From: JANSYA01 sp965243385
GTDB lineage: Bacteria > Spirochaetota > Leptospiria > Leptospirales > Leptonemataceae
NCBI GenBank assembly: GCA_965243385.1
Contig: CBDEUV010000002.1
Coordinates: forward strand, 4,526,001-4,590,000
DNA: 64,000 nucleotides
Direction of reading: 5' to 3'
Shown here in pieces: positions 35,771 through 45,338 of this stretch (the first letter of the stretch is position 1; each line of letters opens with the position of its first letter). The translations under genes were made by a program, and so were the position numbers. Under the pieces are notes generated by a model, which made no database searches, had not been told where the DNA came from, and saw only the letters and a program-made list of their open reading frames with translations.

Positions 35771-36454
35771 ATGAAAATTTGCGGAGTCGTGCTGTGCGGC
35801 GGTGAAAGCCGGCGCATGGGATCGGATAAGGGGTTGCTGCGCCTGGACCCGAATCAAACGGGCGATCAGCGCTTCTGGGCTGAACGCGCGTGCGATACCC
35901 TGACCGCCGCGGGTTTGCCGGTTGTGCTGTCGATTCGCGCGGCCCAGCGCGAGGAGTATGCCCGGCGATTTCCCGAGCGGAATCTGATCGCCGACGACGG
36001 CGGCCTGCCGGGGCCTCTGGGCGCGTTATTGAGTGTCAGTCGCGCGCGGCGCGAGTCGCTGTTCTTGCTGGCCGCGGATATGCCGTTTGTGCGTACGGAC
36101 ACAGTCCGGTTGCTGCTGAATCGTTTTATGAAAGCGCGGGAAGCGGCGCAGGCGTCGGAGAGTTCGAATGCGGACGGCGCATTCGATCGGGACCGCTCTT
36201 TCGCGGGAACTCCGGGCGGCGCTTGCTTCGGCGACGAGCGGCGCATCGATCCGCTCTGCGCGGTCTACGGCGCGGAGGGGCTCGCGGATCTGGATGCGCT
36301 TGCGCGCCAGGGGCTTGCACGGTACGATCTACAACAGCTGCGCGATCTAATGGGGCTGCTCGTGATTGCGCCGACAGCGGAGCAGCGCGCGGAGCTGCGC
36401 AATCTCAACGCGCCTGGTGATTTGCCCGAATACGAGACAAACACGAAATCTTGA
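35771..36454 (+). CDS. mobA: Molybdenum cofactor guanylyltransferase MobA
   Basis: 227 residues. The N-terminus ICGVVLCGGESRRMGSDKGLL is the nucleotide-binding signature of MobA. LIADDGGLPGPLGALLSV and LFLLAADMPFVRTDTVRLL (the metal/GTP site) follow. It transfers GMP from GTP to molybdopterin to give the MGD cofactor. The ATG at 35771 lies 14 bases after the previous stop, so it is probably in the moaA operon. Confidence 0.9.
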   Translation: MKICGVVLCGGESRRMGSDKGLLRLDPNQTGDQRFWAERACDTLTAAGLPVVLSIRAAQREEYARRFPERNLIADDGGLPGPLGALLSVSRARRESLFLLAADMPFVRTDTVRLLLNRFMKAREAAQASESSNADGAFDRDRSFAGTPGGACFGDERRIDPLCAVYGAEGLADLDALARQGLARYDLQQLRDLMGLLVIAPTAEQRAELRNLNAPGDLPEYETNTKS

Positions 36455-36475
36455 TTTGAAACGGAGCGATAGCAT

Positions 36476-37069
36476 ATGGACTGGCTGCAAACCATACTCT
36501 TTCCCGAGGCGGGCACGGCGTGGCCCTGGTACGTCGGAGGTCCGCTGATCGGACTGATCGTGCCGGTGCTTCTGTACTTCGGCAACAAACACTTCGGTGT
36601 TTCGAGTTCGCTACAGCATCTCTGCCGCGCGAGCTTGCCGGCGTCTCTGCGCCGGGGCGTGCCGTATTTCGATTATTCGCTGCGCGATAACAGCTGGAAC
36701 CTGGTGTTCGTGTTGGGAATGCTACTGGGGGGCTGGCTGGGCACGCTGCTCTTCGAAGTGCCGGAAATTCTGACGATATCCGCAGGGACTGCTCAGGCCC
36801 TGGCGGCGTACGGCATCAGCGGCGCGGGCGGTATGGCGCCGATTGAAATTTTCAGCGTGGACGGCCTCCTCAGTCTGCCGGGATTTCTGATGATCATCGT
36901 CGGCGGATTTCTCGTGGGTTTCGGCACGCGGTACGGTAACGGCTGCACTTCCGGGCACGCGATCATGGGGCTTTCGCTTTTGAGCCCGACGTCGCTCATT
37001 GCCACGGTGGCATTCTTTGCGGGCGGCGTCTTTATGACCTGGGTCGGCTTCCCGCTGATTTTTCAATGA
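36476..37069 (+). CDS. YeeE/YedE-family sulfur transporter, N-terminal half
   Basis: 197 residues with about five membrane helices. It contains the family signature GTRYGNGCTSGHAIMGLSLL, whose Cys carries the transported thiosulfate or sulfur species. The ATG at 36476 lies 21 bases after the mobA stop. A second protein at 37171 supplies the other half of the two-part transporter. Sulfur import could supply sulfur metabolism or the cofactor genes upstream. Confidence 0.85.
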   Translation: MDWLQTILFPEAGTAWPWYVGGPLIGLIVPVLLYFGNKHFGVSSSLQHLCRASLPASLRRGVPYFDYSLRDNSWNLVFVLGMLLGGWLGTLLFEVPEILTISAGTAQALAAYGISGAGGMAPIEIFSVDGLLSLPGFLMIIVGGFLVGFGTRYGNGCTSGHAIMGLSLLSPTSLIATVAFFAGGVFMTWVGFPLIFQ

Positions 37070-37170
37070 CCGTGCATTGATCTATTGCTGAAGGTCGCGC
37101 CGGCGGACGCAACCGCGAATCGCGTCGCGGCGGCGATCCATATCTTAAACAATAACTGGAAATATATCTT

Positions 37171-37593
37171 ATGCGTAATTTACTCAAACATGTCTTCTAT
37201 CTCGTAGCGGGGACCTATCTGGGCGTCGTCTTTATCAAAACCGAAGTCATCGCCTGGTTTCGTATTCAGGAAATGTTTCGCTTCGAATCCTTTCACATGT
37301 ACGGCATCATATTCTCGGCCATCGTCGTCGGCGCGATATCCGTGCTGTTGATCCGCCGTCTGGAAATTCGCGACCGCGAAGGCCAGCCTATCGATTTAAG
37401 CGGCAAGACCCTGAACAAAGGCACGGTGATCGGATCGATTCTGTTCGGCTTCGGCTGGGCGCTCACGGGCGCGTGTCCGGGGCCGCTGTATACGCTGATC
37501 GGCGGCGGCTTTCCGATTATGATCGTGGCGTTATTGAGCGCTATGGCCGGCGCGTACGTGTACGGTTTATTGCAGTCGCGCCTGCCGCACTGA
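37171..37593 (+). CDS. YeeE/YedE-family sulfur transporter, C-terminal half (DUF6691-like)
   Basis: 140 residues, about four membrane helices, with GFGWALTGACPGPLYTLIGG, the second Cys-containing signature of the family. It follows the N-terminal half after a 101-base gap with no other gene. The two halves are usually encoded together, and this split form is common. It ends 10 bases from the convergent TetR gene. Confidence 0.85.
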   Translation: MRNLLKHVFYLVAGTYLGVVFIKTEVIAWFRIQEMFRFESFHMYGIIFSAIVVGAISVLLIRRLEIRDREGQPIDLSGKTLNKGTVIGSILFGFGWALTGACPGPLYTLIGGGFPIMIVALLSAMAGAYVYGLLQSRLPH

Positions 37594-37603
37594 ACGCATC
37601 CGC

Positions 37604-38185
37604 TCAACCCAGGCAGGCGAGCATCGAATCTTCCGCAAGTTCGATGTATTTCATATCGCGGGTCGCTTTCCACATCAGCATGCTGCCGTGATAGATCGCC
37701 AGCATGCGCGCGGCGGCGGCGCGGGTTTCGATCGTGGCGGGCAGAGTGGACTGGCGCTGCATCTCGCCGAGAAAATCGGCCAGGCGATCTTCCCACTCGG
37801 TGACCAGTTCGCCCAGAGTCGGGGCGAAGGCGTCGTCGCGCACGTCGACCTGACTGATAAAATTGCCGATGGGACAGCCGTTGAAGCGCGCTTCGTGCAG
37901 GCTGATGTCTTTTTTTACCAGCCGGATCCACTTGTTGACGAATTCGCCGGGGGTCTCCGAGTGCTTCATCATGCGCACCAGGCGCGTCAGTAAATAGGAG
38001 CTGTACTCGGTCAGATACTCCTGGCCCAGCTGCTCTTTGCTCTTGTAGTTATAATAGAAGGTCGCTTTGTTCGTGCCGGCGGCGTCGATGATCTGGCTGA
38101 TGCCGGTGCTGGGATAGCCCTGCATGTAGAAGAGCTTGCGAGCCTGTTTCTTTAGCTCGGTGCGAACGCGTGGTTTTTTGGCCAT
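37604..38185 (-). CDS. TetR/AcrR-family transcriptional regulator
   Basis: 193 residues. The N-terminal DNA-binding domain reads LKKQARKLFYMQGYPSTGISQIIDAAGTNK and closes with the typical ATFYYNYKSKEQLGQEYL. The C-terminal part is a ligand-binding domain with HEARFNGCPIGNF. It lies tail-to-tail with the sulfur transporter and head-to-head with the Lhr-type helicase; a 12-base palindrome at 38224-38235 lies in the shared promoter region. Confidence 0.92.
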   Translation of the reverse strand: MAKKPRVRTELKKQARKLFYMQGYPSTGISQIIDAAGTNKATFYYNYKSKEQLGQEYLTEYSSYLLTRLVRMMKHSETPGEFVNKWIRLVKKDISLHEARFNGCPIGNFISQVDVRDDAFAPTLGELVTEWEDRLADFLGEMQRQSTLPATIETRAAAARMLAIYHGSMLMWKATRDMKYIELAEDSMLACLG

Positions 38186-38223
38186 TGTGCTGTGCTCCCC
38201 GGCGATAGTCGAAGGGGCTCTGA

Positions 38224-38235
38224 CTTACCGGTAAG
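38224..38235. promoter_or_regulatory. Candidate TetR operator CTTACCGGTAAG
   Basis: A perfect 12-base palindrome (CTTACCGGTAAG), 38 bases upstream of the TetR start at 38185 and 76 bases before the helicase start at 38312. TetR-family repressors typically bind such sites in their own promoter, so autoregulation is likely, and the helicase gene may be affected too. Confidence 0.65.
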
Positions 38236-38277
38236 AATACGGCGGGGCCGGACTGCGGGCAAGTCAAAAACCGATTT

Positions 38278-38291
38278 GTAGGAACTCCTGC
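38278..38291. repeat. GTAGGAACTCCT(A/G)C palindrome, first copy
   Basis: GTAGGAACTCCTGC here and GTAGGAACTCCTAC at 38423-38436 share thirteen bases and are 145 bases apart. The second copy is a perfect palindrome apart from the central A pair, and sits inside the helicase reading frame. I recall this motif as frequent in Leptospira genomes; counting it in the complete genome would test the link. Confidence 0.6.
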
Positions 38292-38311
38292 GTCGCGCAG
38301 GTGTGACCCAG

Positions 38312-41300
38312 ATGTCTGGCTTGAAGAAATCGAGTGATTCCGGCCCCAGGGGCGGCTCCGACGAGTCCTCGGCGGTGCTCGAGTCGTTTCACCCGCTGAT
38401 CCGCCGCTGGTTCGAAGAAAATGTAGGAACTCCTACGGACATTCAGCGGCAAACCTGGCCCGCCGTGGCCCAGGGCGAGCACGTACTCGTCAGCGCGCCG
38501 ACCGGCAGCGGGAAAACCCTCACTGCCTTTCTGTGGGCCCTGAATCAGATGATCAGCGGCGCCTGGCCGACCGGGCAGGGGATTCGCGCGCTCTATATTT
38601 CGCCGCTCAAGGCGCTGAATAACGACATCAATCGCAATCTTTCGGGGCCGCTGGTGGAACTGCGCCAGGTCTTCGAAGCCGCGGGAGAGCCCTTTCCGAA
38701 TATCCGCGTCATGACCCGCAGCGGCGATACTCCGGCCAACGAACGCAGCCGCATGCTGCGCCGCCCGCCGGATATTCTGATCACGACGCCGGAAAGCCTG
38801 AATATTCTGCTGACTTCGCGCCGGGGCCGCACGCTCTTCGCGCAGGAGGATTCGGGCCCGGCAGATTTCGAGGTGGATTCCGAAGCCGCCTCCGCTGGCG
38901 GTCCCGCCGCTTCGAGCGCTCCAGAAGCGGGGATTCTGCGTACGCTCATCCTCGACGAAATTCACGCGGTGGCCGGCGGCCGGCGCGGAACTCATCTGAT
39001 GACGGCGGTCGAACGTCTGACTGAATATTGCGGCGAGTTTCAGAGAATTGCGCTTTCGGCGACCGTGCGTCCGCTGGAGCGAGTCGCGGAATTCGTGGGC
39101 GGTTACGCCGTTGACGATAGCCGGCGCGCAGCGGATCCGGAAACCGGTTTCGAATTTCGCGCGCGGCCTGTGCGAATTCTTGAAACGCGGGCGCCCAAAC
39201 GCATCGAAATCGCCGTGCGCGCTCCGGGCGGATTCGCGGTCGCGTCACGCGATGCAGGCGAAATCGGCAAGACGGGCGTGGCCCCTGGCGATGAGCAGTC
39301 GCCGGAACCCGCGCGCCGCGAAGCAGACGCGAACGACAGCGATGATATAGAGCAATCCGAAGAAGACGCGATCTGGCTGGCGCTCGCTCGTGAGTTTACG
39401 CAGATTATCGCGCGCAATCGCTCGACGCTGTTTTTTACGAACAGCCGCCGGCTCGCCGAAAAGATGACCCGCCTGATCAATCAGGAGAGCGAGGAAGCGC
39501 TCGCGCTCTGCCATCACGGATCGCTTTCGCGCGAGATTCGCCTGGTCGTCGAAGAACGCCTGAAGTCCGGCAGCCTGCGAGCGATCGTCGCCACCAGTAG
39601 TCTGGAACTGGGTATCGACATCGGCAGCGTGGACGAGGTCGTGCTGATTCAAACGCCGCGATCGGTCGCGCAGACCCTGCAGCGCATCGGCCGGGCGGGA
39701 CACGGCGTCGGGCAAACCAGCCGCGGCGCCATCTATCCCGCCCACAATCGCGATATACTCGACGCCGCGCTCATGGCGAGGGCCGTCGACGAACGCGCCA
39801 TCGAACCCGTGCAACCCCCGCGCGCGCCCCTCGACGTCATCGCCCAGGTGATCGTTTCGATGGTCGCGAATCAGGAGCGCGATATCGAAGAGGTGTATGC
39901 GCGCATTCGCGCGACGCATGCCTGCCACGGGCTGGAACGCCGGGCCTTCGATCTCGTGCTTGAGATGCTGGCCGGCCGCTACGCCGATTCGCGCATTCGT
40001 GAGTTGCGCCCGCGCATATCCATCGATCGCATTCGCGGCCGAATTCGCGGGCGCGAAAACGTGGAGCGCGTATTGTACATGTCGGGCGGGACGATACCCG
40101 ACCGGGGCTATTTCGATTTGCGCGTAAGCGAAAGCAACGCGAAGATCGGATCCCTCGATGAAGAATTCGTCTGGGAACGCGCCATCGGCGAAGTTTTCAG
40201 TCTCGGCAACAACCACTGGAAGATCGTCGATATCACGCACAACGACGTGTTCGTCACTCCCGGCGATCCCGCCCAGGACATCGCCATCGTGCCGTTCTGG
40301 CGCGCGGAGCTGGAAGACCGCGGCGGACATTTCTGCGATCGCCTGCGCGATTTTTTAAAACACGCGAACGCCGCACTGGATCGGGAGCCGGACGGGACGA
40401 ACGCGACCGCGATACTCGCATCGGAAGAGGGAGCCGCAGCGTCCGCCCATTCCGCCGAAAGCGGCCAGGCGCTCTTCGAAGAATTACGGGCCGGCTATCA
40501 TCTGGACGCGGAACCCGCCGCGCGCCTCGTACAATGGCTGCGTCGTCAGCGCCACAGTACCGGCGTCGCGCTGCCGCACCGCGATCATATCGTTGTCGAA
40601 TATTTTCGCGACCCGGCCTCGGGCGGCGAGCGCCTGCAGACGATTCTGCATACCTTCTGGGGCGGTCGCTGCAATCGTCCGCTGGCGCTGGCTTTCCAGG
40701 CTGCCTGGCTCGAAGTACACGGCGAGAGCATCCAGGCCATTCACAACGACGACGCCGTGCTTTTAGTACTTCCGCACGAAGTATCGGCTGCGGCGCTCTT
40801 CGCGATGCTGCAGTCGGATCGCATCGAAGAATATTTACGCGTGACTCTGGAACCCGGCGGCTTTTTCGGCGCGCGCTTTCGCGAGAACGCGGGTCGCGCT
40901 CTGCTCTTGCCGCCGTCCGGATTCGGCCAACGCCTGCCGCTGTGGCTCAACCGTCTGCGTTCGAAAAAATTATTGAGCGCGATCCGTCGCTATCGCGATT
41001 TTCCGATTCTGCTGGAAACCTGGCGGGGCTGCTTTCAGGAGTCCTTCGAAGTGGATCGCCTGCGCGGTCTGATTGAAGACGTGCAGTCCGGCGCGATCGC
41101 TCTCGGCGAAACGCGTACCCGCAGCGCGTCGCCCTTCGCAGCCGACCTGGTCTGGCGCGATACGAACGTCTTTATGTACGCGGACGATTCCGCCCCGGCC
41201 GGTGTCCGGCGGGAGGGCGCGACGACTCTCGACGAACAGCTGCTGGCGCAGGTCGTCTTTTCGGGCGAGCGCCGGCCCCGCATCGCCGAAGATCTGCGCC

Positions 41301-43504
41301 GCGAATTTCAATCGAAGCTGCAGCGTGCGGCGCCGGGTTATGCCCCGCAGGCCTCCGTCGAGATTCTGGAGTGGGTCAAAGACCGGGTGGCGATTCCGCT
41401 GCCGGAGTGGCAGACTCTGCTCGAGTCGCTTGAGGCGGATCTCGCCGCGGACGATCCAATCGGACGCGATCGGGTTGATGGGGATCCAGCCGCGGGCGAT
41501 CAGGATACGGTGGGTGCGTCGGGAGAGTCGCCGGTTCTCGAAACTGTGCTGGCCGAACTAAAACAACATCTGCTTGTCGTGGTGCTGCCCGGCGCGGCGA
41601 TCCCCGTGGTAATCGCCGCTGAAATTCTGGGGAGAATCGCCGATGGTCTGTCCGGCGAAGACTCCGGAGCCAGGGTCGGAGAAGATGCACAGGCTTCGGC
41701 TGAGGACCCGGCGCCGGCTGCGGCGCGCGACGAAGGCGCAGCTTCGCACACGGCGGTCCACGAGTGGGTCGCGCAATTCCTGCGTTATTACGGACCGGTT
41801 GATCCTTCGATTCTTTCGGTGTGCTTCGGCTTCGAGTTCGAGCCGCGCGAACGCATTCTACGGGATCTAATCGAAACCCGGCGCATCGTGGCAGCGCCCC
41901 TGCGCAAAGAAAACGATGAGCTGTGTGTGTGCGACGCCGAGAATCTCGAAAGTCTGCTGCGCATGGCCCGTCGTCGGGCGCGTCCGCAAACTCCGGCGCG
42001 ACCGTTGAAAGAACTGCCGGCCTTTCTGGCTCGCGTGCAGGGCCTGCGCGCTCTGGGAAGCGTTGCGGACGCCGACGAATCTGCTGGCGTTGAGAAAGGC
42101 GAATATGCAGCACAGCCCGACGCGCTCGAAACCCTCCGAACGAGTCTCGAGCGGCTGATGGGGTACCCCGCGCCCCCGGCCGCCTGGGAGCAGGAGATTT
42201 TACCCGCGCGGGTCGCGCCGTACTATACTTCGTTTTTGGATACGCTCTTTCAGGAGAACGATCTTGTATGGTTTCACGAGCCGGCGCCCGGCGATGCGCG
42301 TCTTCTGGAAACGTCCCCCGCGAAGAGTGTGGCTCCGAGCGGCATCGCCTTCGCGTTCGCCGGGGATCTGGAGCTGTACGGCGCGGGTTCCGGAACCGCG
42401 GCCTTCGCTCTGGACGTTGTTGAGCCCGCTCCGTTAGACGATGAGCATGCGCGAAAATACGCCGCGACAGATTCCCAGGCGGAGCGCGCAGAGCGACAGG
42501 TCGTGCGCGAACTGCAAGGCGGCCCGCGTTCCTATTCGGAGTTGTATCAGCACACCGGCCTCGAGCCAGAACTCTTGACGCGTAGTTTGTGGAGTCTTAC
42601 GCGTCGCGGTATGATCAGCAGCGATAGTTTCGGCGCGATTCGTCAGGGCATTCTGAGTCGCTTTCAATCGGAGGCGCGCGGGCGGGGCGCTTCGGGTGGC
42701 CGCGGCGCTTTTGCAGGGCGCAGTCGGGGATGGACGCGTGGTTCCCGGGCCGGCGGTCGCGCGAGCGGCCGCTGGTTTCTGCTGGACGAGCAAAGCCTGG
42801 AAGCAAACAGGCTGGCGGAAGATTCCGTAACGACCGCGCCCGTCGCCGACCGGCATGCCGGGCAGGACGAAGCCGGTGATTTGATCGCTCGCGAAGAAAT
42901 GATTCGCGAGCGTGTGCGGGTGTTGTTCGCGCGCTACGGGGTGCTCTTTCGCGAGCTGCTGGCGAACGAAGCGCCGAAACTCCGCTGGGCCGAAGTGTTT
43001 CGCCAGCTGCGCTTGATGGAGCTGTCGGGCGAAATCCAGGGCGGCTATTTCTTCGAAGGAGTTCCGGGACTGCAATTCCTGAGTCCGGCGTCGAAGCGGG
43101 CCTTCGCGCGCGAAACGGATGCGGCCAGCGTGTACGGTATGGCGGCGAAGGATCCGGCGTCCCTGGCCGGCATCCAGTCCCGCAACCCTGAGTTTCGCGC
43201 TCTGGGTTTTCCGGAACGCAAGAGCGGCGTTCATTTTGCGTTCGGCGGCGACGGCGCTTTGATTTTGATTTCTCGGCGTAAATTCGCCGCGCTCGAAATT
43301 CAGCCGCCGCCGGGCGATCCGCGCATCGCCGTCGCCCTGCGTTATTTCGCGCGGCTGCTCGCCCGCGATTTTCAGGCGCCGGGTCATATCCGGGTCGAAA
43401 CCATCAACGGGGTCGCGGCCCTGAAGAGCGAGTACTGCGAAGACCTGATCGCCTTCGGTTTCCAGAGGGATTTTAAGTACCTTACGCTGCGCCGCGCACC
43501 CTGA
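38312..43504 (+). CDS. Large ATP-dependent helicase of the Lhr type
   Basis: 1730 residues from the ATG at 38312; a GTG at 38303 is an alternative. The N-terminal superfamily-2 core has Walker A SAPTGSGKTLTAFLWAL, IYISPLKALNN-type motif Ia, TTPESLNILL, the DEIHAVAGGRRGTH box, LSATVRP and, in the second RecA domain, TSSLELGIDIG and QRIGRAGHG. The Lhr winged-helix and C-terminal modules follow. Near residues ~1453-1486 (42670-42770) there is an Arg/Gly-rich stretch (GRGASGGRGAFAGRSRG), then WFLLDE. Lhr helicases unwind 3'-tailed DNA or RNA/DNA hybrids, and stress or repair roles are known in other bacteria. Two low-complexity inserts, ~residues 185-210 and ~340-350, are also visible. Confidence 0.9.
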   Translation: MSGLKKSSDSGPRGGSDESSAVLESFHPLIRRWFEENVGTPTDIQRQTWPAVAQGEHVLVSAPTGSGKTLTAFLWALNQMISGAWPTGQGIRALYISPLKALNNDINRNLSGPLVELRQVFEAAGEPFPNIRVMTRSGDTPANERSRMLRRPPDILITTPESLNILLTSRRGRTLFAQEDSGPADFEVDSEAASAGGPAASSAPEAGILRTLILDEIHAVAGGRRGTHLMTAVERLTEYCGEFQRIALSATVRPLERVAEFVGGYAVDDSRRAADPETGFEFRARPVRILETRAPKRIEIAVRAPGGFAVASRDAGEIGKTGVAPGDEQSPEPARREADANDSDDIEQSEEDAIWLALAREFTQIIARNRSTLFFTNSRRLAEKMTRLINQESEEALALCHHGSLSREIRLVVEERLKSGSLRAIVATSSLELGIDIGSVDEVVLIQTPRSVAQTLQRIGRAGHGVGQTSRGAIYPAHNRDILDAALMARAVDERAIEPVQPPRAPLDVIAQVIVSMVANQERDIEEVYARIRATHACHGLERRAFDLVLEMLAGRYADSRIRELRPRISIDRIRGRIRGRENVERVLYMSGGTIPDRGYFDLRVSESNAKIGSLDEEFVWERAIGEVFSLGNNHWKIVDITHNDVFVTPGDPAQDIAIVPFWRAELEDRGGHFCDRLRDFLKHANAALDREPDGTNATAILASEEGAAASAHSAESGQALFEELRAGYHLDAEPAARLVQWLRRQRHSTGVALPHRDHIVVEYFRDPASGGERLQTILHTFWGGRCNRPLALAFQAAWLEVHGESIQAIHNDDAVLLVLPHEVSAAALFAMLQSDRIEEYLRVTLEPGGFFGARFRENAGRALLLPPSGFGQRLPLWLNRLRSKKLLSAIRRYRDFPILLETWRGCFQESFEVDRLRGLIEDVQSGAIALGETRTRSASPFAADLVWRDTNVFMYADDSAPAGVRREGATTLDEQLLAQVVFSGERRPRIAEDLRREFQSKLQRAAPGYAPQASVEILEWVKDRVAIPLPEWQTLLESLEADLAADDPIGRDRVDGDPAAGDQDTVGASGESPVLETVLAELKQHLLVVVLPGAAIPVVIAAEILGRIADGLSGEDSGARVGEDAQASAEDPAPAAARDEGAASHTAVHEWVAQFLRYYGPVDPSILSVCFGFEFEPRERILRDLIETRRIVAAPLRKENDELCVCDAENLESLLRMARRRARPQTPARPLKELPAFLARVQGLRALGSVADADESAGVEKGEYAAQPDALETLRTSLERLMGYPAPPAAWEQEILPARVAPYYTSFLDTLFQENDLVWFHEPAPGDARLLETSPAKSVAPSGIAFAFAGDLELYGAGSGTAAFALDVVEPAPLDDEHARKYAATDSQAERAERQVVRELQGGPRSYSELYQHTGLEPELLTRSLWSLTRRGMISSDSFGAIRQGILSRFQSEARGRGASGGRGAFAGRSRGWTRGSRAGGRASGRWFLLDEQSLEANRLAEDSVTTAPVADRHAGQDEAGDLIAREEMIRERVRVLFARYGVLFRELLANEAPKLRWAEVFRQLRLMELSGEIQGGYFFEGVPGLQFLSPASKRAFARETDAASVYGMAAKDPASLAGIQSRNPEFRALGFPERKSGVHFAFGGDGALILISRRKFAALEIQPPPGDPRIAVALRYFARLLARDFQAPGHIRVETINGVAALKSEYCEDLIAFGFQRDFKYLTLRRAP

Positions 43505-43555
43505 GATCTGCGAATCGCAATCGACGTCCAGAGTGCGTGTGGGGTGCGAAGCCCT

Positions 43556-44431
43556 TCAGCTTTCGATGGAATTTTCGTTATCGGTCTGACTATCGAGCGG
43601 CGCTGCGCAAAATTTACAGAAGATCGCGTCGGGATCGTGGCCTTCGCCGCCGCAGCTTTCGCAGCAGCGGGTGAAATTCTGCATCGTATTCGGCTGTTCG
43701 CGCATGGCCTGAGCGAGTTCCGCCGAAACGATACCCGTCGGCACGGCGATGATCCCATAGCCGATGATCATGACGATTGCGGATAGAAATTGCCCGAAGG
43801 CGGTTTGCGGTGTGATGTCGCCGTAGCCCACCGTGGTCAGCGTAACGATCGCCCAGTAAATGCCTTTGGGGATGCTGCTGAAGCCGTTCTCTTCGCCTTC
43901 GATCATGTACATCAGCGAGCCGATCACCACGACCATCGATAGTACGGCGCCGAGAAAGACCGTGATTTTCGGACGGCTCGCCCGCAGTGCCGTGAGCAAA
44001 ATCTGCGCTTCGCTGGTATAACGCACTAATTTGAACACGCGAAAGACGCGCAGCAGGCGTAATATGCGGATCACCAGAAAATAGTGCGTGCCGGCCAGCA
44101 TCAAACTGAGATAGGTCGGAATAATCGCGAGCAGGTCGACGAGCCCGTAAAAACTGAGTGCATAACGCCACGGTACGCGCACGGTCAAAAGCCGCAGGAG
44201 ATACTCGAGGGTAAATAGAATCGTAAAGCCCCACTCAATCAGGCGCAGGATGCGCTGATAGGGCTGGCCGATGGTCGGCACGCTTTCGAGCATGACCGCG
44301 AGCACCGAAAGCAATATCGCCCACAGCAGCAAGATATCGAAGGCCTTGCCGACGGGCGTATCAGCTTCGAAAATGACTTCGTGCAGTCGACTGCGCCAGC
44401 CGGCGCTCGCGCTCTCTTCGGCTCGACTCAT
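43556..44431 (-). CDS. Voltage-gated-type potassium channel with C-terminal zinc ribbon
   Basis: 291 residues with six membrane helices. The S4-like helix is VIRILRLLRVFRVFKLVRY, with Arg/Lys every third residue. The pore loop has TLTTVGYGDI, the K+ selectivity filter, and a final helix follows. The cytoplasmic tail ends with CCESCGGEGHDPDAIFCKFC, a CxxC...CxxC zinc ribbon. Such channels are known in prokaryotes; the tail may sense ligand or metal. It lies on the minus strand downstream of the tandem-FKBP gene with a 91-base gap. Confidence 0.92.
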   Translation of the reverse strand: MSRAEESASAGWRSRLHEVIFEADTPVGKAFDILLLWAILLSVLAVMLESVPTIGQPYQRILRLIEWGFTILFTLEYLLRLLTVRVPWRYALSFYGLVDLLAIIPTYLSLMLAGTHYFLVIRILRLLRVFRVFKLVRYTSEAQILLTALRASRPKITVFLGAVLSMVVVIGSLMYMIEGEENGFSSIPKGIYWAIVTLTTVGYGDITPQTAFGQFLSAIVMIIGYGIIAVPTGIVSAELAQAMREQPNTMQNFTRCCESCGGEGHDPDAIFCKFCAAPLDSQTDNENSIES

Positions 44432-44522
44432 GAGACTCGCGTCGCGCTGAGAATGCCGGGCTGCTGGCGCCAGGCTTTCACGCGCGCCTGAAAGATTTCT
44501 CTCTTACGAATGATCGCGATAT

Positions 44523-45338
44523 TTATTTCGCGCTGACCAGCTCGACGTCAAAGACCAAGGTCGCGCCCGGCGGAATTACGCCGCCCGCGCCCGCGTTGCC
44601 GTAGGCCAGGGGCGCCGGAATGATTAGCTTGTACTTCGCGCCAGGGCTCATCAAAGCGATACCTTCGTCCCAGCCCTTGATCACCTGGCCGCCACCCAGC
44701 TGAAACTGGATCGGCTCGCCGCGAGTACGCGAGCTGTCGAAGAGGCGGCCGTCTTCGAGATAACCGGAGTAGTGCACGGCCACCGTCTGGCCTTTCTTCG
44801 CTTTGTCGCCCTGGCCTTTGGAATATTCAATGTACTGCAAACCGCTGGGGGTTTTTTGTACCTGCTGGTCGTCGCTCTGCGGCCACGGACGTACGATGCT
44901 GATCAGCTCCACGTCGAAGCGCAGCGCCGCGTTCGGCGGAATCGCACCGCCGGCTCCGCGTTCACCGTAACCCAGTTCTGAAGGAATGACGAGAATGCGT
45001 CGACCGCCCACTTTCATATCCATGACGCCGATGTCCCAGCCCTGGATGACCTGACCGCGGCCGATCGTAAACGAGAAGGGCTGGCCGCGATCGCGGGAGC
45101 TGTCGAATTTGCTGCCGTCGGCGTCGAGTGTTCCGGTATAGTGTACGACGACCGTATCGCCGGGTTCCGGAGACTCACCCGTGCCCACGACCTCGTCGCG
45201 GAACTCCAGTCCGGATTCGTGTTTCGATAATTCTTCGCCGCAGCCTGTCATAAGGACCGAGAGTGCGACGAGCACTGCCGCTGTAAACCACTGCCGGATT
45301 CCGAAGTCAGAAAAATTAGATACCGATGCCGTTTTCAT
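44523..45338 (-). CDS. Lipoprotein with two FKBP-type peptidyl-prolyl isomerase domains
   Basis: 271 residues from the ATG at 45338; an upstream ATG at 45452 would add 38 non-signal residues. The leader is FTAAVLVALSVLMTGC with a lipobox Cys at residue 33. Two FKBP domains then follow: VVVHYTGTLDADGSKFDSSRDR ... FTIGRGQVIQGWDIGV ... YGERGAGGAIPPNAALRFDVEL and VAVHYSGYLEDGRLFDSSRTR ... LGGGQVIKGWDEGI ... YGNAGAGGVIPPGATLVFDVEL. The two are ~50% alike to the eye. It acts in the periplasm on prolyl bonds, aiding folding. Tandem FKBP is less usual than the single domain. Confidence 0.9.
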   Translation of the reverse strand: MKTASVSNFSDFGIRQWFTAAVLVALSVLMTGCGEELSKHESGLEFRDEVVGTGESPEPGDTVVVHYTGTLDADGSKFDSSRDRGQPFSFTIGRGQVIQGWDIGVMDMKVGGRRILVIPSELGYGERGAGGAIPPNAALRFDVELISIVRPWPQSDDQQVQKTPSGLQYIEYSKGQGDKAKKGQTVAVHYSGYLEDGRLFDSSRTRGEPIQFQLGGGQVIKGWDEGIALMSPGAKYKLIIPAPLAYGNAGAGGVIPPGATLVFDVELVSAK

